Notes: generated by a model not told the origin, from the letters alone. DNA of 64,000 nucleotides from Terriglobia bacterium (GCA_028716525.1 JAQUPQ010000007.1:1-64000), one strand, 5' to 3'; positions 8,128-16,344 are shown, counted from the stretch's first letter. Numbers and translations are program-made.

Positions 8128-10068
8128 ATGATTCAAGTGAGATTGCCCGACAACAGTCAGATTGAAATGCCCGACGGCTCTACGCCCGCCGACGTCGCGC
8201 GGAAGATCGGTCCACGCCTATTTGACGATGCCCTGGTCGCCAAGATTAACGGGGAGCTTCACGATCTCAATTGGAAGCTGAAGGCCAACGATCGCGTCGA
8301 CATTCTTACGCCCAAATCGAAAGACCCTGAGGCCATCGAAGTCTATCGCCACAGCACCGCCCATTTGCTGGCGGCCGCGGTCTTGGAACTCTACCCCGAC
8401 ACCAAGCTCGGCATTGGCCCCGCCATCGACAACGGCTTTTTCTACGATTTTCAACGTTCGGAACCCTTCACACCCGACGATCTCAAGAAAATCGAAGAGA
8501 AAATGAAGGAACTCTCCGATCGCGATCTTCCCTACACCCGCAAGGAGTTCCCCAAAGAACAAGGGTTGAAGATGTTCCAGCAGATGGGCGAAGGGATGAA
8601 GTGCGAACTCATCGACGAGAAAGCCGCCGGTGTTTTTTCCTGCTACACGCTGGGCGATCGCTTCATCGATTTCTGTCTGGGCCCGCACGTGCCGTCGTCA
8701 AAGAAGATCAGAGCCTTCAAGTTGCTTTCCATTGCCGGCGCCTACTGGAAGGGCGATGAACACAATCCTCAGATGCAGCGCATCTACGGGACTTCCTGGT
8801 TCAGCCAGAAAGATCTCGATGAATACCTCAAAAAACTCGAGGAAGCGCAAAAGCGCGATCATCGCAAGCTGGGACGGGAACTCGATCTTTTCTCCATTCA
8901 GGAAGAAGCCGGCGGCGGTTTGGTGTTTTGGCACCCCAAAGGCGCCCTGATCCGAAAGATCATGGAAGACTGGTCCCGTGAGGAGCATCTTCGCCGAGAT
9001 TACAATCTTGTTTTTACGCCGCACGTGATGCGATTGGACTTGTGGAAGACCAGCGGCCACACCAATTTCTATCGCGACAACATGTTTGGAGCGATGGAGG
9101 TTGAAAACGCCGAATACCAACTCAAGCCCATGAACTGCCCGGGGCACATTTTGATATACAAATCGCACCTGCGGAGCTATCGCGACCTGCCGCTGCGCCT
9201 GGCGGAGCTTGGAACGGTCTATCGATTTGAGCGCTCCGGGGTGTTGCATGGATTAATGCGGGTTCGAGGTTTCACGCAGGATGACGCGCACATTTTCTGC
9301 ACTCCCGCCCAACTGGAAGCCGAGGTGGAAGGGTGCCTCGACTTTGCCTGGGAAGTCATGCGGGTTTTTGGTTTCGAGCGCTACGAAGTGGAACTCTCCG
9401 CCCGCGATCCCAAGGATCCGGAACACTATGCCGGAACCGTCGAAGAATGGGAACGCGCCGAAGCCGCCCTCCGAAACACCCTGGATCGGAAAAAGATCCC
9501 GTACAGATACATGCCGGGAGAGGCGGTTTTTTACGGCCCCAAGATCGATGTCAAGCTGGTGGATGCTATCGGACGACCCTGGCAACTCTCCACGGTGCAG
9601 TTTGATTTCAATCTTCCGCGCCGCTTCGACATTGAATACGTGGGTGAAGACGGCGCCAAACATCAACCGGTGATGGTGCACCGGGCCTTGTGGGGTTCTG
9701 TGGAGCGATTCTTCGGAACCTTGATTGAGCACTATGCCGGCGCCTTCCCCGTTTGGCTGGCGCCCCTCCAAGTGCGTGTGTTGCCGATTAGCGAGCGGCA
9801 TCTCGAATATGCCCACTCCATCGCAGAACGCCTGAAAGCAGCCGATCTTCGAGTGGAAGTGGACAAGCGCAACGAGAAAATCAATTTCAAGATTCGGGAG
9901 GCTCAGCTCGAGAAGATCCCTTTCATGCTGGTCGTCGGCGACCGGGAACAAGCCGCCGGAACGGTTGGGGTCCGTAACCGCGTGCAGGGGGATTTAGGCG
10001 CCCAAGCGATCGACGACTTTTTGAAAACGGTGCAAACGTTGATCGAGACCAAGGCTCCGACCCCATAA
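8128..10068 (+). CDS. thrS: Threonyl-tRNA synthetase
   Basis: 646 residues. It charges tRNA-Thr and edits mischarged Ser. In order: a TGS domain (1-62, MIQVRLPDNSQIEMPDGS), an editing domain with HSTAHLLAAAV and a conserved Cys/His set (about 65-225), the class II catalytic core (about 240-535) with MNCPGHILIYK, a motif 2 YRFERSGVLHGLMRVRGF and zinc ligands of the ThrRS type, and the anticodon-binding domain (about 545-640, from WLAPLQVRVLPI). The ATG at 8128 gives the family N-terminus. An in-frame TTG at 8062 would add 22 unrelated residues. No strong SD precedes the ATG. It heads the thrS-infC-rpmI-rplT-pheST order. Confidence 0.97.
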   Translation: MIQVRLPDNSQIEMPDGSTPADVARKIGPRLFDDALVAKINGELHDLNWKLKANDRVDILTPKSKDPEAIEVYRHSTAHLLAAAVLELYPDTKLGIGPAIDNGFFYDFQRSEPFTPDDLKKIEEKMKELSDRDLPYTRKEFPKEQGLKMFQQMGEGMKCELIDEKAAGVFSCYTLGDRFIDFCLGPHVPSSKKIRAFKLLSIAGAYWKGDEHNPQMQRIYGTSWFSQKDLDEYLKKLEEAQKRDHRKLGRELDLFSIQEEAGGGLVFWHPKGALIRKIMEDWSREEHLRRDYNLVFTPHVMRLDLWKTSGHTNFYRDNMFGAMEVENAEYQLKPMNCPGHILIYKSHLRSYRDLPLRLAELGTVYRFERSGVLHGLMRVRGFTQDDAHIFCTPAQLEAEVEGCLDFAWEVMRVFGFERYEVELSARDPKDPEHYAGTVEEWERAEAALRNTLDRKKIPYRYMPGEAVFYGPKIDVKLVDAIGRPWQLSTVQFDFNLPRRFDIEYVGEDGAKHQPVMVHRALWGSVERFFGTLIEHYAGAFPVWLAPLQVRVLPISERHLEYAHSIAERLKAADLRVEVDKRNEKINFKIREAQLEKIPFMLVVGDREQAAGTVGVRNRVQGDLGAQAIDDFLKTVQTLIETKAPTP

Positions 10069-10080
10069 TCCCCTTTTAAT

Positions 10081-10110
10081 TTGACATTTTTGCGGAAGAC
10101 GGGCGAAAAT
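10081..10110 (+). promoter_or_regulatory. Possible infC operon promoter
   Basis: A consensus -35 TTGACA (10081-10086) lies just after the thrS stop, followed after 18 bases by a weak -10 GAAAAT (10105-10110). It could fire infC-rpmI-rplT independently of thrS. The weak -10 keeps this tentative. Confidence 0.4.
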
Positions 10111-10208
10111 GACGCCGCTTGAGAGACGACTGGCTGGGGATATTGGACCCTCTCTCGGGATCATGGGTTTGCTTCCAAAACACCATGCCACTCACTAGAT
10201 AAACGAGC

Positions 10209-10258
10209 CGGTTTTTCCCGCTTCAATGGGGCGGGAGAACCAAGGAGGAGTATCTATT
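10209..10258 (+). promoter_or_regulatory. infC translation initiation region: hairpin, AAGGAGG and AUU start
   Basis: GGTTTTTCCCGC and GCGGGAGAACC (10209-10241) form a stem-loop immediately before AAGGAGG (10241-10247). The SD is 8 bases from ATT at 10256-10258, where similarity to IF-3 begins. In E. coli the AUU start of infC allows IF-3 to repress its own translation, and the same arrangement appears here. The in-frame ATG at 10226 would place the SD inside the protein. Confidence 0.65.
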
Positions 10259-10771
10259 TACGACAAGTCGATTCGAATCAATGATCGGATTCGGGTTCCT
10301 CAAATCCGGGTCATTGATGATGAAGGTCAGCAGTTGGGTGTGATGCCTCCGTTCGAGGCGCTGAAACTGGCGCGGGAGCGCGCCCTCGATCTGGTCGAGA
10401 TTTCACCGCAGGCTCAGCCGCCCGTGTGCAAGATCATGGATTATGGCAAGTACGTGTACCAGCTCAACAAGAAAGCACACGAGGCCAAGAAGCATCAGAA
10501 ACAAATCCAGCTGAAAGAAGTGAAATTCCGGCCGCAAACCGACGAACACGATTACGACTTCAAGAGGAAACACATCATCGAGTTTTTGAAGGAGGGCGAC
10601 AAGGTCAAAGCCAGTGTTCGTTTCCGGGGCCGCGAGATGGCGCACCGGGAAATCGGGCGTCGCTTGTTGGAACGCCTCGTCACCGACGTCGCCGAAGTGG
10701 GCGTGGTGGAGTTCCACCCCAAGTTCGAAGGGCCAAACCTGTTCTTGGTGTTGACTCCCAAGAAGGCCTAA
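10256..10771 (+). CDS. infC: Translation initiation factor IF-3 (AUU start)
   Basis: 171 residues from ATT at 10256. IF-3 binds the 30S subunit, prevents premature 50S joining and checks start-codon/initiator-tRNA pairing. The N-terminal domain has [17 protein letters not shown] and [11 protein letters not shown]. The lysine-rich linker spans about 73-92 ([17 protein letters not shown]). The C-terminal domain has [28 protein letters not shown] and [12 protein letters not shown]. The start is chosen because AAGGAGG lies 8 bases before ATT and the residues before it match nothing in the family. An ATG at 10226 would give 181 residues. rpmI follows after 82 bases. Confidence 0.95.
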   Translation: MYDKSIRINDRIRVPQIRVIDDEGQQLGVMPPFEALKLARERALDLVEISPQAQPPVCKIMDYGKYVYQLNKKAHEAKKHQKQIQLKEVKFRPQTDEHDYDFKRKHIIEFLKEGDKVKASVRFRGREMAHREIGRRLLERLVTDVAEVGVVEFHPKFEGPNLFLVLTPKKA

Positions 10772-10853
10772 GCGGGTACCTCGATAGAAACTCCCTCGAG
10801 AATTTATCCGAACTCCCCGTCTCGAAATTTTTGATTTGCAGCAAGGAGCATTC

Positions 10854-11057
10854 ATGGCAAAGTTTAAACAGAAGAGCCACCGCGGCGCCGCCAAACGATT
10901 CAAGCTGACGGCTCACGGGCACGTCAAACGGGGACATGCCTATGCGCGGCATTTGTTGTCCTCGAAAACCACCAAGGTCAAGCGCAAGTTGGACAAGGAC
11001 GGGCTGGTCAGCAAGGCGGACGAACGAAACGTCAAACGTTTGTTGATGTATTCCTAG
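10854..11057 (+). CDS. rpmI: 50S ribosomal protein L35
   Basis: 67 residues beginning [19 protein letters not shown], the standard L35 N-terminus, and rich in Lys/Arg throughout. AAGGAG lies 5 bases before the ATG. It sits between infC and rplT, the conserved order in which L20 commonly controls translation of L35 in other bacteria. A longer in-frame start six codons upstream lacks a suitable SD. Confidence 0.96.
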   Translation: MAKFKQKSHRGAAKRFKLTAHGHVKRGHAYARHLLSSKTTKVKRKLDKDGLVSKADERNVKRLLMYS

Positions 11058-11181
11058 TCGCGCAGCATCGGTCCGTCGGATCTTTGAATTTTCATTCGTG
11101 CGAACAGGCGGCTTCCCTCCGCTCCAGCGGTTCGGGAACACACGGTGCCTGCAAGCCGATTTCATTTGAAAGGAGAAAACC

Positions 11182-11538
11182 GTGCCTCGTGTCAAACGTG
11201 GTCCCAAACGCGCCCGCAGGCGCAAGAAGATTCTCAAACTCGCCTCCGGCTATGTCCTCACCAAGAGCAAACTGCATCGTTCCGCCAAGGAATCGGTTCA
11301 ACGCGCCCTGAGGTTTTCCTATCGCGATCGTCGTGTCCGCAAGCGCGATTTCCGGAGCTTGTGGATCATCCGCATCGGCGCCGCGGCGCGCCAACACGGC
11401 TTGAGCTACAGCCGCTTCATTTCCGGATTGAAGAAAGCCGGCGTGGCCCTGGATCGGAAGATTCTGGCGGAATTGGCGGTCGACGACGCCGCGGCTTTTG
11501 GAAAATTGGCGGAAACGGCCAAACAAGCAGCGGCATAA
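11182..11538 (+). CDS. rplT: 50S ribosomal protein L20
   Basis: 118 residues starting at GTG (11182), with AGGAG 7 bases upstream. L20 is essential for early 50S assembly and in several bacteria represses its own operon. [19 protein letters not shown], then [36 protein letters not shown] and [18 protein letters not shown] are family standards. It lies 124 bases after rpmI and 88 bases before pheS. Confidence 0.97.
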   Translation: MPRVKRGPKRARRRKKILKLASGYVLTKSKLHRSAKESVQRALRFSYRDRRVRKRDFRSLWIIRIGAAARQHGLSYSRFISGLKKAGVALDRKILAELAVDDAAAFGKLAETAKQAAA

Positions 11539-11626
11539 ACGGCGGTCGGCGGGTTGTTCATGATTCCGCCTGAGGCTGCCGGCTGCTGTCAAACCTCAGG
11601 CCTTCCGTTCTACTTTTGGACCGGAC

Positions 11627-12751
11627 ATGAATCTCGACGAACAAATTCGAAAACCCTTGAGTGAGATCGGCGTCACGACGGAGCGGCAGTGTGCCTCCTT
11701 GTTCGATCAGATCGAGGCCCTGGCCAGATCGGATTTTGAGGCTCCGGACGCCGCCTCCCGATTGGAAGCTCTGCGTGTGGCCTGGTTGGGCCGAAAAAAC
11801 GGGCGCGCCTCTTTCATCGGCGACCATTGGCTGAAGAAGGCTTCCAAAGAACTCAAGCCGACGGTGGGAAAACGCCTGAACTCGCTGCGAGCTTTGGTGG
11901 AATCCGAGTTGTCCAAAGCCGAAGCGGCGCACAAATCCCTTCAATCGATGCCGGGCGAGGCGGGGGTCGATCTCACGCTTCCCGGCATCGCTCATCATTT
12001 CGGCGCTCAACATCCGCTCACGATCGTACGCGAAGAAATTGAAAATATTTTTATTTCGATGGGATATTCCGTGGAGGAAGGCCCCGAGATCGAAACGGCC
12101 TATCACAATTTCGACGCCCTGAACACTCCGGAAAATCATCCCGCCCGCAGCGAACAGGACACTTTTTTTGTCAGGAACGGCGGAACGGGCCGAGATCAAC
12201 TCCTGCTACGCACGCACACTTCGCCGGTGCAAATCCGCACGATGTTGAAGAAGAAACCGCCCATTCGTGTCATCGTCCCCGGAAAATGCTATCGCCGCGA
12301 CAATCCCGACGCCACGCACATGCCCATGTTCCACCAGGTCGAGGGGCTGGCGGTCGATACCCACATCACCTTCTGCGAATTCAAAGGAACGTTGGAGTAT
12401 TTCTTGAAGGCCTTCTTCGGAGCCGAGAAAAAAGTGCGATTCCGGCCCAGTTTTTTTCCCTTCACGGAGCCCAGCGCCGAAGTCGATATCTCGTGCGGTT
12501 TATGCGAAGGAAGCGGCAAACGGCGCGATGGATCGCCGTGCCGGGTATGCAAACAGAGCGGCTGGGTGGAAGTGATGGGCGCCGGCATGGTCGACCCGGC
12601 GGTGTTCGAGGCCGTCGGGTATGATCCCGAAATCTATACCGGTTTCGCGTTCGGCTTGGGCTTGGACCGCTACGCCATGATGAAACTGAATCTGCCGGGA
12701 TTGGAGTCGCTGTTTGGAAACGACGTGCGGTTTTTGGAACAGTTCCGGTGA
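11627..12751 (+). CDS. pheS: Phenylalanyl-tRNA synthetase alpha subunit
   Basis: 374 residues; the catalytic subunit of the alpha2-beta2 PheRS. The N-terminal coiled-coil that contacts tRNA spans about 1-110. The class II core contains FISMGYSVEEGPEIE, LLRTHTSPVQIRTM (motif 1/2 area), CYRRDNPDATHMPMFHQVEGL and [13 protein letters not shown] (motif 3). Four Cys at 290, 293, 305 and 308 form a CxxC pair within the core, as in many PheS proteins. The last 37 codons and the following 70 bases are duplicated in tandem downstream; this upstream copy completes the gene. Confidence 0.97.
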   Translation: MNLDEQIRKPLSEIGVTTERQCASLFDQIEALARSDFEAPDAASRLEALRVAWLGRKNGRASFIGDHWLKKASKELKPTVGKRLNSLRALVESELSKAEAAHKSLQSMPGEAGVDLTLPGIAHHFGAQHPLTIVREEIENIFISMGYSVEEGPEIETAYHNFDALNTPENHPARSEQDTFFVRNGGTGRDQLLLRTHTSPVQIRTMLKKKPPIRVIVPGKCYRRDNPDATHMPMFHQVEGLAVDTHITFCEFKGTLEYFLKAFFGAEKKVRFRPSFFPFTEPSAEVDISCGLCEGSGKRRDGSPCRVCKQSGWVEVMGAGMVDPAVFEAVGYDPEIYTGFAFGLGLDRYAMMKLNLPGLESLFGNDVRFLEQFR

Positions 12752-12756
12752 AGATA

Positions 12757-12818
12757 AGGGACAGACACCTTAAGGAATAAGAACCTTCAGGATTTTACAA
12801 TGACAGGTGTCTGTCCCT
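12757..12818. repeat. REP-like palindrome, copy 1
   Basis: AGGGACAGACACCT (12757-12770) and its exact complement AGGTGTCTGTCCCT (12805-12818) surround a 34-base spacer. It starts 5 bases after the pheS stop. The motif GGGACAGACACC resembles palindromes associated with REP-type (RAYT) elements; that link is inferred. Confidence 0.75.
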
Positions 12819-12824
12819 ACCTAT

Positions 12825-12935
12825 CGGTTTTGCGTTCGGCTTGGGCTTGGACCGCTACACCATGATGAAACTGAATCTGCCGGGATTGGAGTCGCTGTTT
12901 GGAAACGACGTGCGCTTTCTGGAGCAGTTTCGATG
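12825..12935 (+). pseudogene. Orphan pheS C-terminal fragment
   Basis: This encodes the last 37 residues of PheS (from [11 protein letters not shown] to FLEQFR and a TGA stop) but has no start codon or upstream body. It retains an intact frame, and its differences from the real pheS end are almost all synonymous, unlike a drifting remnant. Confidence 0.8.
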
Positions 12936-12942
12936 AAGATAA

Positions 12943-13003
12943 AGGGACAGACACCTAAGGGATAAGAACCTTCAGGATTTTACAACGATAGGTGTCTGTC
13001 CCT
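12943..13003. repeat. REP-like palindrome, copy 2
   Basis: The same 14-bp arms as copy 1 occur at 12943-12956 and 12990-13003. The spacer matches copy 1 except for a few substitutions and one base of length. It follows the duplicated pheS end at the same distance as copy 1. Confidence 0.75.
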
Positions 13004-13031
13004 ACCTGTCCGGTGAAGAACATCGGAAGGT

Positions 13032-13123
13032 TTGGTAGCCAGGATCCACCGTCTTTTGGTTGATCGTGGGATTTTTGCTGGATCAGGGAAAGGTCCACCC
13101 CGATGTATCGGGGTGGCTACCAA
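13032..13123. repeat. MITE-like inverted repeat between pheS and pheT
   Basis: TTGGTAGCCA (13032-13041) and TGGCTACCAA (13114-13123) are exact 10-bp terminal inverted repeats around about 70 bases without a gene. A strong internal hairpin, CCACCCCGAT-gt-ATCGGGGTGG, spans 13095-13116. The size and structure suggest a small non-autonomous element. No target-site duplication was confirmed. Confidence 0.5.
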
Positions 13124-13179
13124 GACACCACCTTTTTGCGAAGCCGAGGCGCTGAGGACGCAAAGATAACGCCGGGATT

Positions 13180-15243
13180 ATGAAGATCTCTTACCAATGG
13201 CTGAAGACGATGGTGGACGTCCCCGTGGACGCCCAGAAGCTGGCCGCCGATTTGTCGATGGCCGGCCTTCCGGTAGAGTCGTTGGAAAGCCACGGGGATG
13301 AATGGATCATCGAGTTGGAATTGACCGCCAACCGCGGCGACTGCTTGAGTCATTGGGGCACCGCGCGGGAAGTGGCAACCCTTTATTCCACCCCCCTCAA
13401 ACCGATTGAAATTCAATTCCCCGAGTCGGCCCCAAGCGTCAAAGATTTTGCCGCCGTTGAAATTCTGGACGCCGACCTGTGCTATCGCTATTGCGCCCGG
13501 GTGGTGACGGGCGTCAAGGTGGGACCCTCGCCCGCCTGGCTCGTCGCGCGTCTGGAAGCGTTGGGCCAGCGGTCCATCAACAATGTGGCCGACATCACGA
13601 ATTTCGTCCTGATGGAGATGGGGCATCCCCTGCACGCTTTCGATCTCGATCGTCTCAACGAACAGCGCATTGTGGTGCGACGGGCCAGGAACGGTGAACA
13701 CCTCACCACACTCGACGGCATCGACCGCACGCTCAATTCGGAAAACCTGGTGATCGCAGATGCCCGGCGCGCCGTAGCTTTGGCCGGGGTGATGGGCGGC
13801 GCCGACAGCGAGATTTCTGCAGCCACGAAAAACGTTCTTATCGAAAGCGCTTGGTTTTTACCTACTTCCATCCGCAAGACCGCCCGCGATCTGGGCCTGC
13901 ACACGGAAGCCTCGCATCGCTTCGAGCGCGGCACCGATCTCGAAAACGCCGTCAGGGCCATGAATCGCTGCGCTCAACTGATCCACGATTTGGCGGGTGG
14001 GACGATTCACAAGGGATTCCTTGATTGCTATCCCACCAAGCCGGTTCCTCCGCAGATTCTGTTGCGACAGAACCAAGTTCGGCGTCATCTCGGCGTCGAC
14101 ATCGATCCGGCGCAAGTCGATCGAATTCTGGAAGCACTGCACTTTGAGAAGGTTCAAACCAAGGGTGACGGCCAGGTGTGGCTGACTCCCACTTGGCGAC
14201 ACGATGTGACGCGGGAAATCGATCTGATTGAAGAAATCGCGCGGCATTACGGGTACGACAAGTTCCCCGCGCGCGACCTCGGGACCCTTACCCATGGCCA
14301 TCCGCTGAACTCCACCGCGCCGGTGGCTCGCCTGAGCGAGCGTTTGCGGGCGTTGGGATACTTTGAAATTGTCACCACGACCTTTCTGGATCCGGAGGAA
14401 GGCGCCCTCTTCAGTGAGCGTACGCCGGTGGAATTGGCTAATCCGCTTTCCGAAGTCGCCCCGGCGCTGCGGACGAATGCGCTGCCGTCGCTCATCGAAA
14501 ACGTGCGGCGGAACATCCACCGCGGGCAACGGGACGTCCGTCTGTTCGAAGCCTGCAAAGATTACTCCCGGAAAAACTCCGGGCCGCCCTCGGAGCGTCA
14601 GGTTCTGGTGTTCGGCGCCACAGGTTCCTATCGCGAAAAGGGTCTTCATGACACCTCGAAATTATATGACCTGTTCGCTTTCCGCGGGGACGTCGAACAA
14701 GCTGCAGAATTATTCGAGGCCCGGGAAAGGCGCTTCGTTCCTTCCCGCGATCCCTTGAAAATTTATCGTCCCCATCAATCGCTCGATTTGGAAATGGACG
14801 GCACGCCCGTCGGGAGCCTCGGATCACTCGCGGATCACTTGCTGGATCGATACAAAATCAAGCAGGAAGTCTTCGTCGCCGAGTTTGACCTTGACGCTTT
14901 ACTTCTGAGAGGGTTGCGAAAGGTCCGTATCACACCGCGGTCTTCCTATCCGGCCGTGGAGCGGGATATCTCCTTTGTGGTTCCGGTTCAGATTTCATTT
15001 CAGCAAATCCTTCAGGCAGTCGAATCGGCTCAAGGCGAGCAACTGACCGAAGTCCTTCCCTTCGACCGCTACGAACACGGATCCCTGGGGAAGGGAATGT
15101 ACAGCCTCTCCTTGCGGCTGCAGTTTCAATCGTTCGAGCGGACACTCGTCGAGGAAGAAATTAATGCTCAGGTGGAACGTGTCATGAAGGCGCTGGAGCA
15201 GCAGGTGAAGGCGGTCCCGCGCGTTGCCAGGAAAGAATCATGA
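13180..15243 (+). CDS. pheT: Phenylalanyl-tRNA synthetase beta subunit (short form)
   Basis: 687 residues, about 110 fewer than E. coli PheT. The OB-fold tRNA-binding (EMAP-like) domain that normally follows residue 40 is absent: the sequence passes from MKISYQWLKTMVD straight to IELELTANRGDCLSHWGTARE of the B1 domain. The B3/4 editing domain (about 110-270, with HPLHAFDLDRL and GLHTEASHRFERGTD), the B5 domain and the catalytic-like core follow. The C-terminus (about 590-680) is an FDX-ACB anticodon-binding domain with YPAVERDISFVV. It overlaps the next gene by four bases (ATGA). Short PheT forms are known in some phyla, including acidobacteria. Confidence 0.96.
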   Translation: MKISYQWLKTMVDVPVDAQKLAADLSMAGLPVESLESHGDEWIIELELTANRGDCLSHWGTAREVATLYSTPLKPIEIQFPESAPSVKDFAAVEILDADLCYRYCARVVTGVKVGPSPAWLVARLEALGQRSINNVADITNFVLMEMGHPLHAFDLDRLNEQRIVVRRARNGEHLTTLDGIDRTLNSENLVIADARRAVALAGVMGGADSEISAATKNVLIESAWFLPTSIRKTARDLGLHTEASHRFERGTDLENAVRAMNRCAQLIHDLAGGTIHKGFLDCYPTKPVPPQILLRQNQVRRHLGVDIDPAQVDRILEALHFEKVQTKGDGQVWLTPTWRHDVTREIDLIEEIARHYGYDKFPARDLGTLTHGHPLNSTAPVARLSERLRALGYFEIVTTTFLDPEEGALFSERTPVELANPLSEVAPALRTNALPSLIENVRRNIHRGQRDVRLFEACKDYSRKNSGPPSERQVLVFGATGSYREKGLHDTSKLYDLFAFRGDVEQAAELFEARERRFVPSRDPLKIYRPHQSLDLEMDGTPVGSLGSLADHLLDRYKIKQEVFVAEFDLDALLLRGLRKVRITPRSSYPAVERDISFVVPVQISFQQILQAVESAQGEQLTEVLPFDRYEHGSLGKGMYSLSLRLQFQSFERTLVEEEINAQVERVMKALEQQVKAVPRVARKES

Positions 15244-15482
15244 CCCCGAAAGATCGCTTTGCCGAACTCGAAAAAAGAGTTCATCAGATTGCCGATCGCC
15301 TGAAGACCTCGCATCAAAAGCAGGTGGAGCAGACCGAGGAGATCCTGCGGCTGCGCAAAGAAATTCAACGGCACGGTTCCGATCCCAGGGAACTGGAAAT
15401 CCGCAACTTGAAAAAAGAGCGGGAAGTGATTAAGAATAAGGTCGAGCATTTGATTGAAATGATCGAGCGCGAGAGCGAATGA
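15240..15482 (+). CDS. Small coiled-coil protein, ZapB-like
   Basis: 80 residues, almost entirely predicted coiled coil with heptads of Leu/Ile (for example FAELEKRVHQIADRL and LEIRNLKKEREVIKNKVEHLIEMI). It has no membrane segment or Cys. The ATG overlaps the pheT stop, and its own stop overlaps the zapA start (ATGA), so pheT, this gene and zapA are translationally coupled. By size, fold and position it may be a ZapB-type divisome component that bundles FtsZ-ring factors. Sequence alone does not prove this. Confidence 0.7.
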   Translation: MTPKDRFAELEKRVHQIADRLKTSHQKQVEQTEEILRLRKEIQRHGSDPRELEIRNLKKEREVIKNKVEHLIEMIERESE

Positions 15483-15778
15483 CTCCTCCCGACGAAAACA
15501 TTGCAGTCGAGATTTACGATCAGACCTATCACCTACGGGGGGGCGCCGATCCGGAGTACGTGAAGCAATTGGCGGGATCGCTCGATGAGCGCATGCGCCA
15601 AATCGCGGACTCCACGCAAACGGTCGATTCGCTCAAGGTCGCCGTGCTGACCGCGCTCACGATGATTGATGAGTTGTCGCGATTGCAACGGGAAAATCAG
15701 GAGATGCAAGAAATTTTGACCGAGAAGACCGAAGCCTGTATTAAATTGTTGGATTCGGTGTTGCAGCAATCGAAGTGA
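15479..15778 (+). CDS. zapA: Cell division protein ZapA
   Basis: 99 residues. ZapA binds FtsZ and cross-links protofilaments at midcell. The N-terminal part has VEIYDQTYHLRGGADPEYVKQLA and DERMRQIA, standard in the family. A C-terminal coiled coil (about 55-99, LTMIDELSRLQRENQEMQEIL) mediates dimerisation and tetramerisation. The start overlaps the preceding gene's stop by four bases. The 6S RNA gene lies downstream, a linkage known from many bacteria. Confidence 0.92.
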   Translation: MTPPDENIAVEIYDQTYHLRGGADPEYVKQLAGSLDERMRQIADSTQTVDSLKVAVLTALTMIDELSRLQRENQEMQEILTEKTEACIKLLDSVLQQSK

Positions 15779-16068
15779 GGTTTCAAAATCAGAAAACGTT
15801 TTGCCTCTCGGCACGAAACGTTCACCGCCGGGACGCAGAGGGCGCGGAGATATCGCAGAGAGAAGCGGCACACCCGAAACTAAGTTTTTGGAAGCCCCGC
15901 TGGTTCTTCAGGGCGGGAAAATAGACGGGCATGAAAAACAGCGGCGTGAGCCCGTCATGGTGGGCGGACTCTTACCGGCGATCCGGAAAGAAGCCGCCGG
16001 CTTAAAGAATTGCCCGGCTCCGACAGGTCGGGGCGAGCGCTCTTCATGCCAAATTTTGTATAGGTTTA
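15779..16068. other. Gene-free spacer between zapA and the 6S RNA
   Basis: About 290 bases with no convincing reading frame. A short 9-bp-periodic stretch, GACGCAGAG then GGCGCGGAG then a degenerate copy, lies at about 15834-15859. It resembles the text GCTGAGGACGCAAAG before pheT (about 13150-13165). A TATAGG at 16059-16064 is a possible -10 for the 6S RNA, but no -35 box was recognised. Confidence 0.5.
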
Positions 16069-16254
16069 GGGGTAGTCTGCGGAGTACGACAGGGGTCTGT
16101 TAAATTTTGAGCCTAACTATTTGAACGGGAGTCCGCGTCTTCGGGCGGTGTGCTCAGTTGCGCCACGCGCAACTGCCTAATGTCCGAAGTAGGGCGCCCA
16201 CCTACTGGGTCTGGGTTCAAATAGACGTCCCCACCGGCTCCGGCGGATTGCTCC
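16069..16254 (+). ncRNA. ssrS: 6S RNA
   Basis: The 186-nt segment folds as a long rod typical of 6S RNA, which traps housekeeping RNA polymerase by mimicking an open promoter. The closing stem joins GGGGTAGTCTGCGGAG (16069-16084) with CTCCGGCGGATTGCTCC (16238-16254). An inner stem joins CTATTTGAAC (16117-16126 region) with GTTCAAATAG (16214-16223). Two apical hairpins are present: CAGTTGCGC/GCGCAACTG and AGTAGG/CCTACT. Large unpaired central bubbles flank them. Size, architecture and the position just after zapA all fit. Primary-sequence conservation in 6S is low, so the exact ends are inferred from pairing. Confidence 0.82.
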
Positions 16255-16314
16255 TAAAGAATTCCTTCATCCAAACCTGCAAAAACCCGGTCTGTCCCGA
16301 TTCTCCCGTTGTCG

Positions 16315-16344
16315 TTGACAATTTTGAAAGTCTGCCCGTATAAT
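16315..16344 (+). promoter_or_regulatory. Strong promoter of rplU
   Basis: Perfect consensus boxes TTGACA (16315-16320) and TATAAT (16339-16344) with an 18-base spacer. Transcription would start near 16351, about 30 bases before the rplU ATG. It lies just after the 6S RNA, and strong sigma-70-type promoters like this are the kind 6S RNA affects. Confidence 0.9.

Larger units (their letters stand above)
12640..13010 (+). repeat. Tandem duplication of the pheS 3' end plus a palindromic element
   Basis: Unit 1 (12640-12824) and unit 2 (12825-13010) are about 185 bases each and about 93% identical. Each holds the last 37 codons of pheS with its stop, then a palindrome and a spacer. The copies' coding parts differ at about seven positions. 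Six are synonymous (for example TTC/TTT, CGG/CGC, GAA/GAG) and one changes Ala to Thr. Unit 1 continues the real gene. Confidence 0.9.

Noticed and set aside
15801-16103. A 100-codon gene between zapA and the 6S RNA
   Set aside because: Low-complexity Arg/Gly-rich translation with no SD and no similarity; it runs into the 6S RNA stem.
16207-16236. A tRNA gene suggested by GGGTTCAAAT
   Set aside because: The stem around it would be 4 bp with a 10-base loop, and no acceptor, D or anticodon arms fit. The bases pair instead in the 6S fold.
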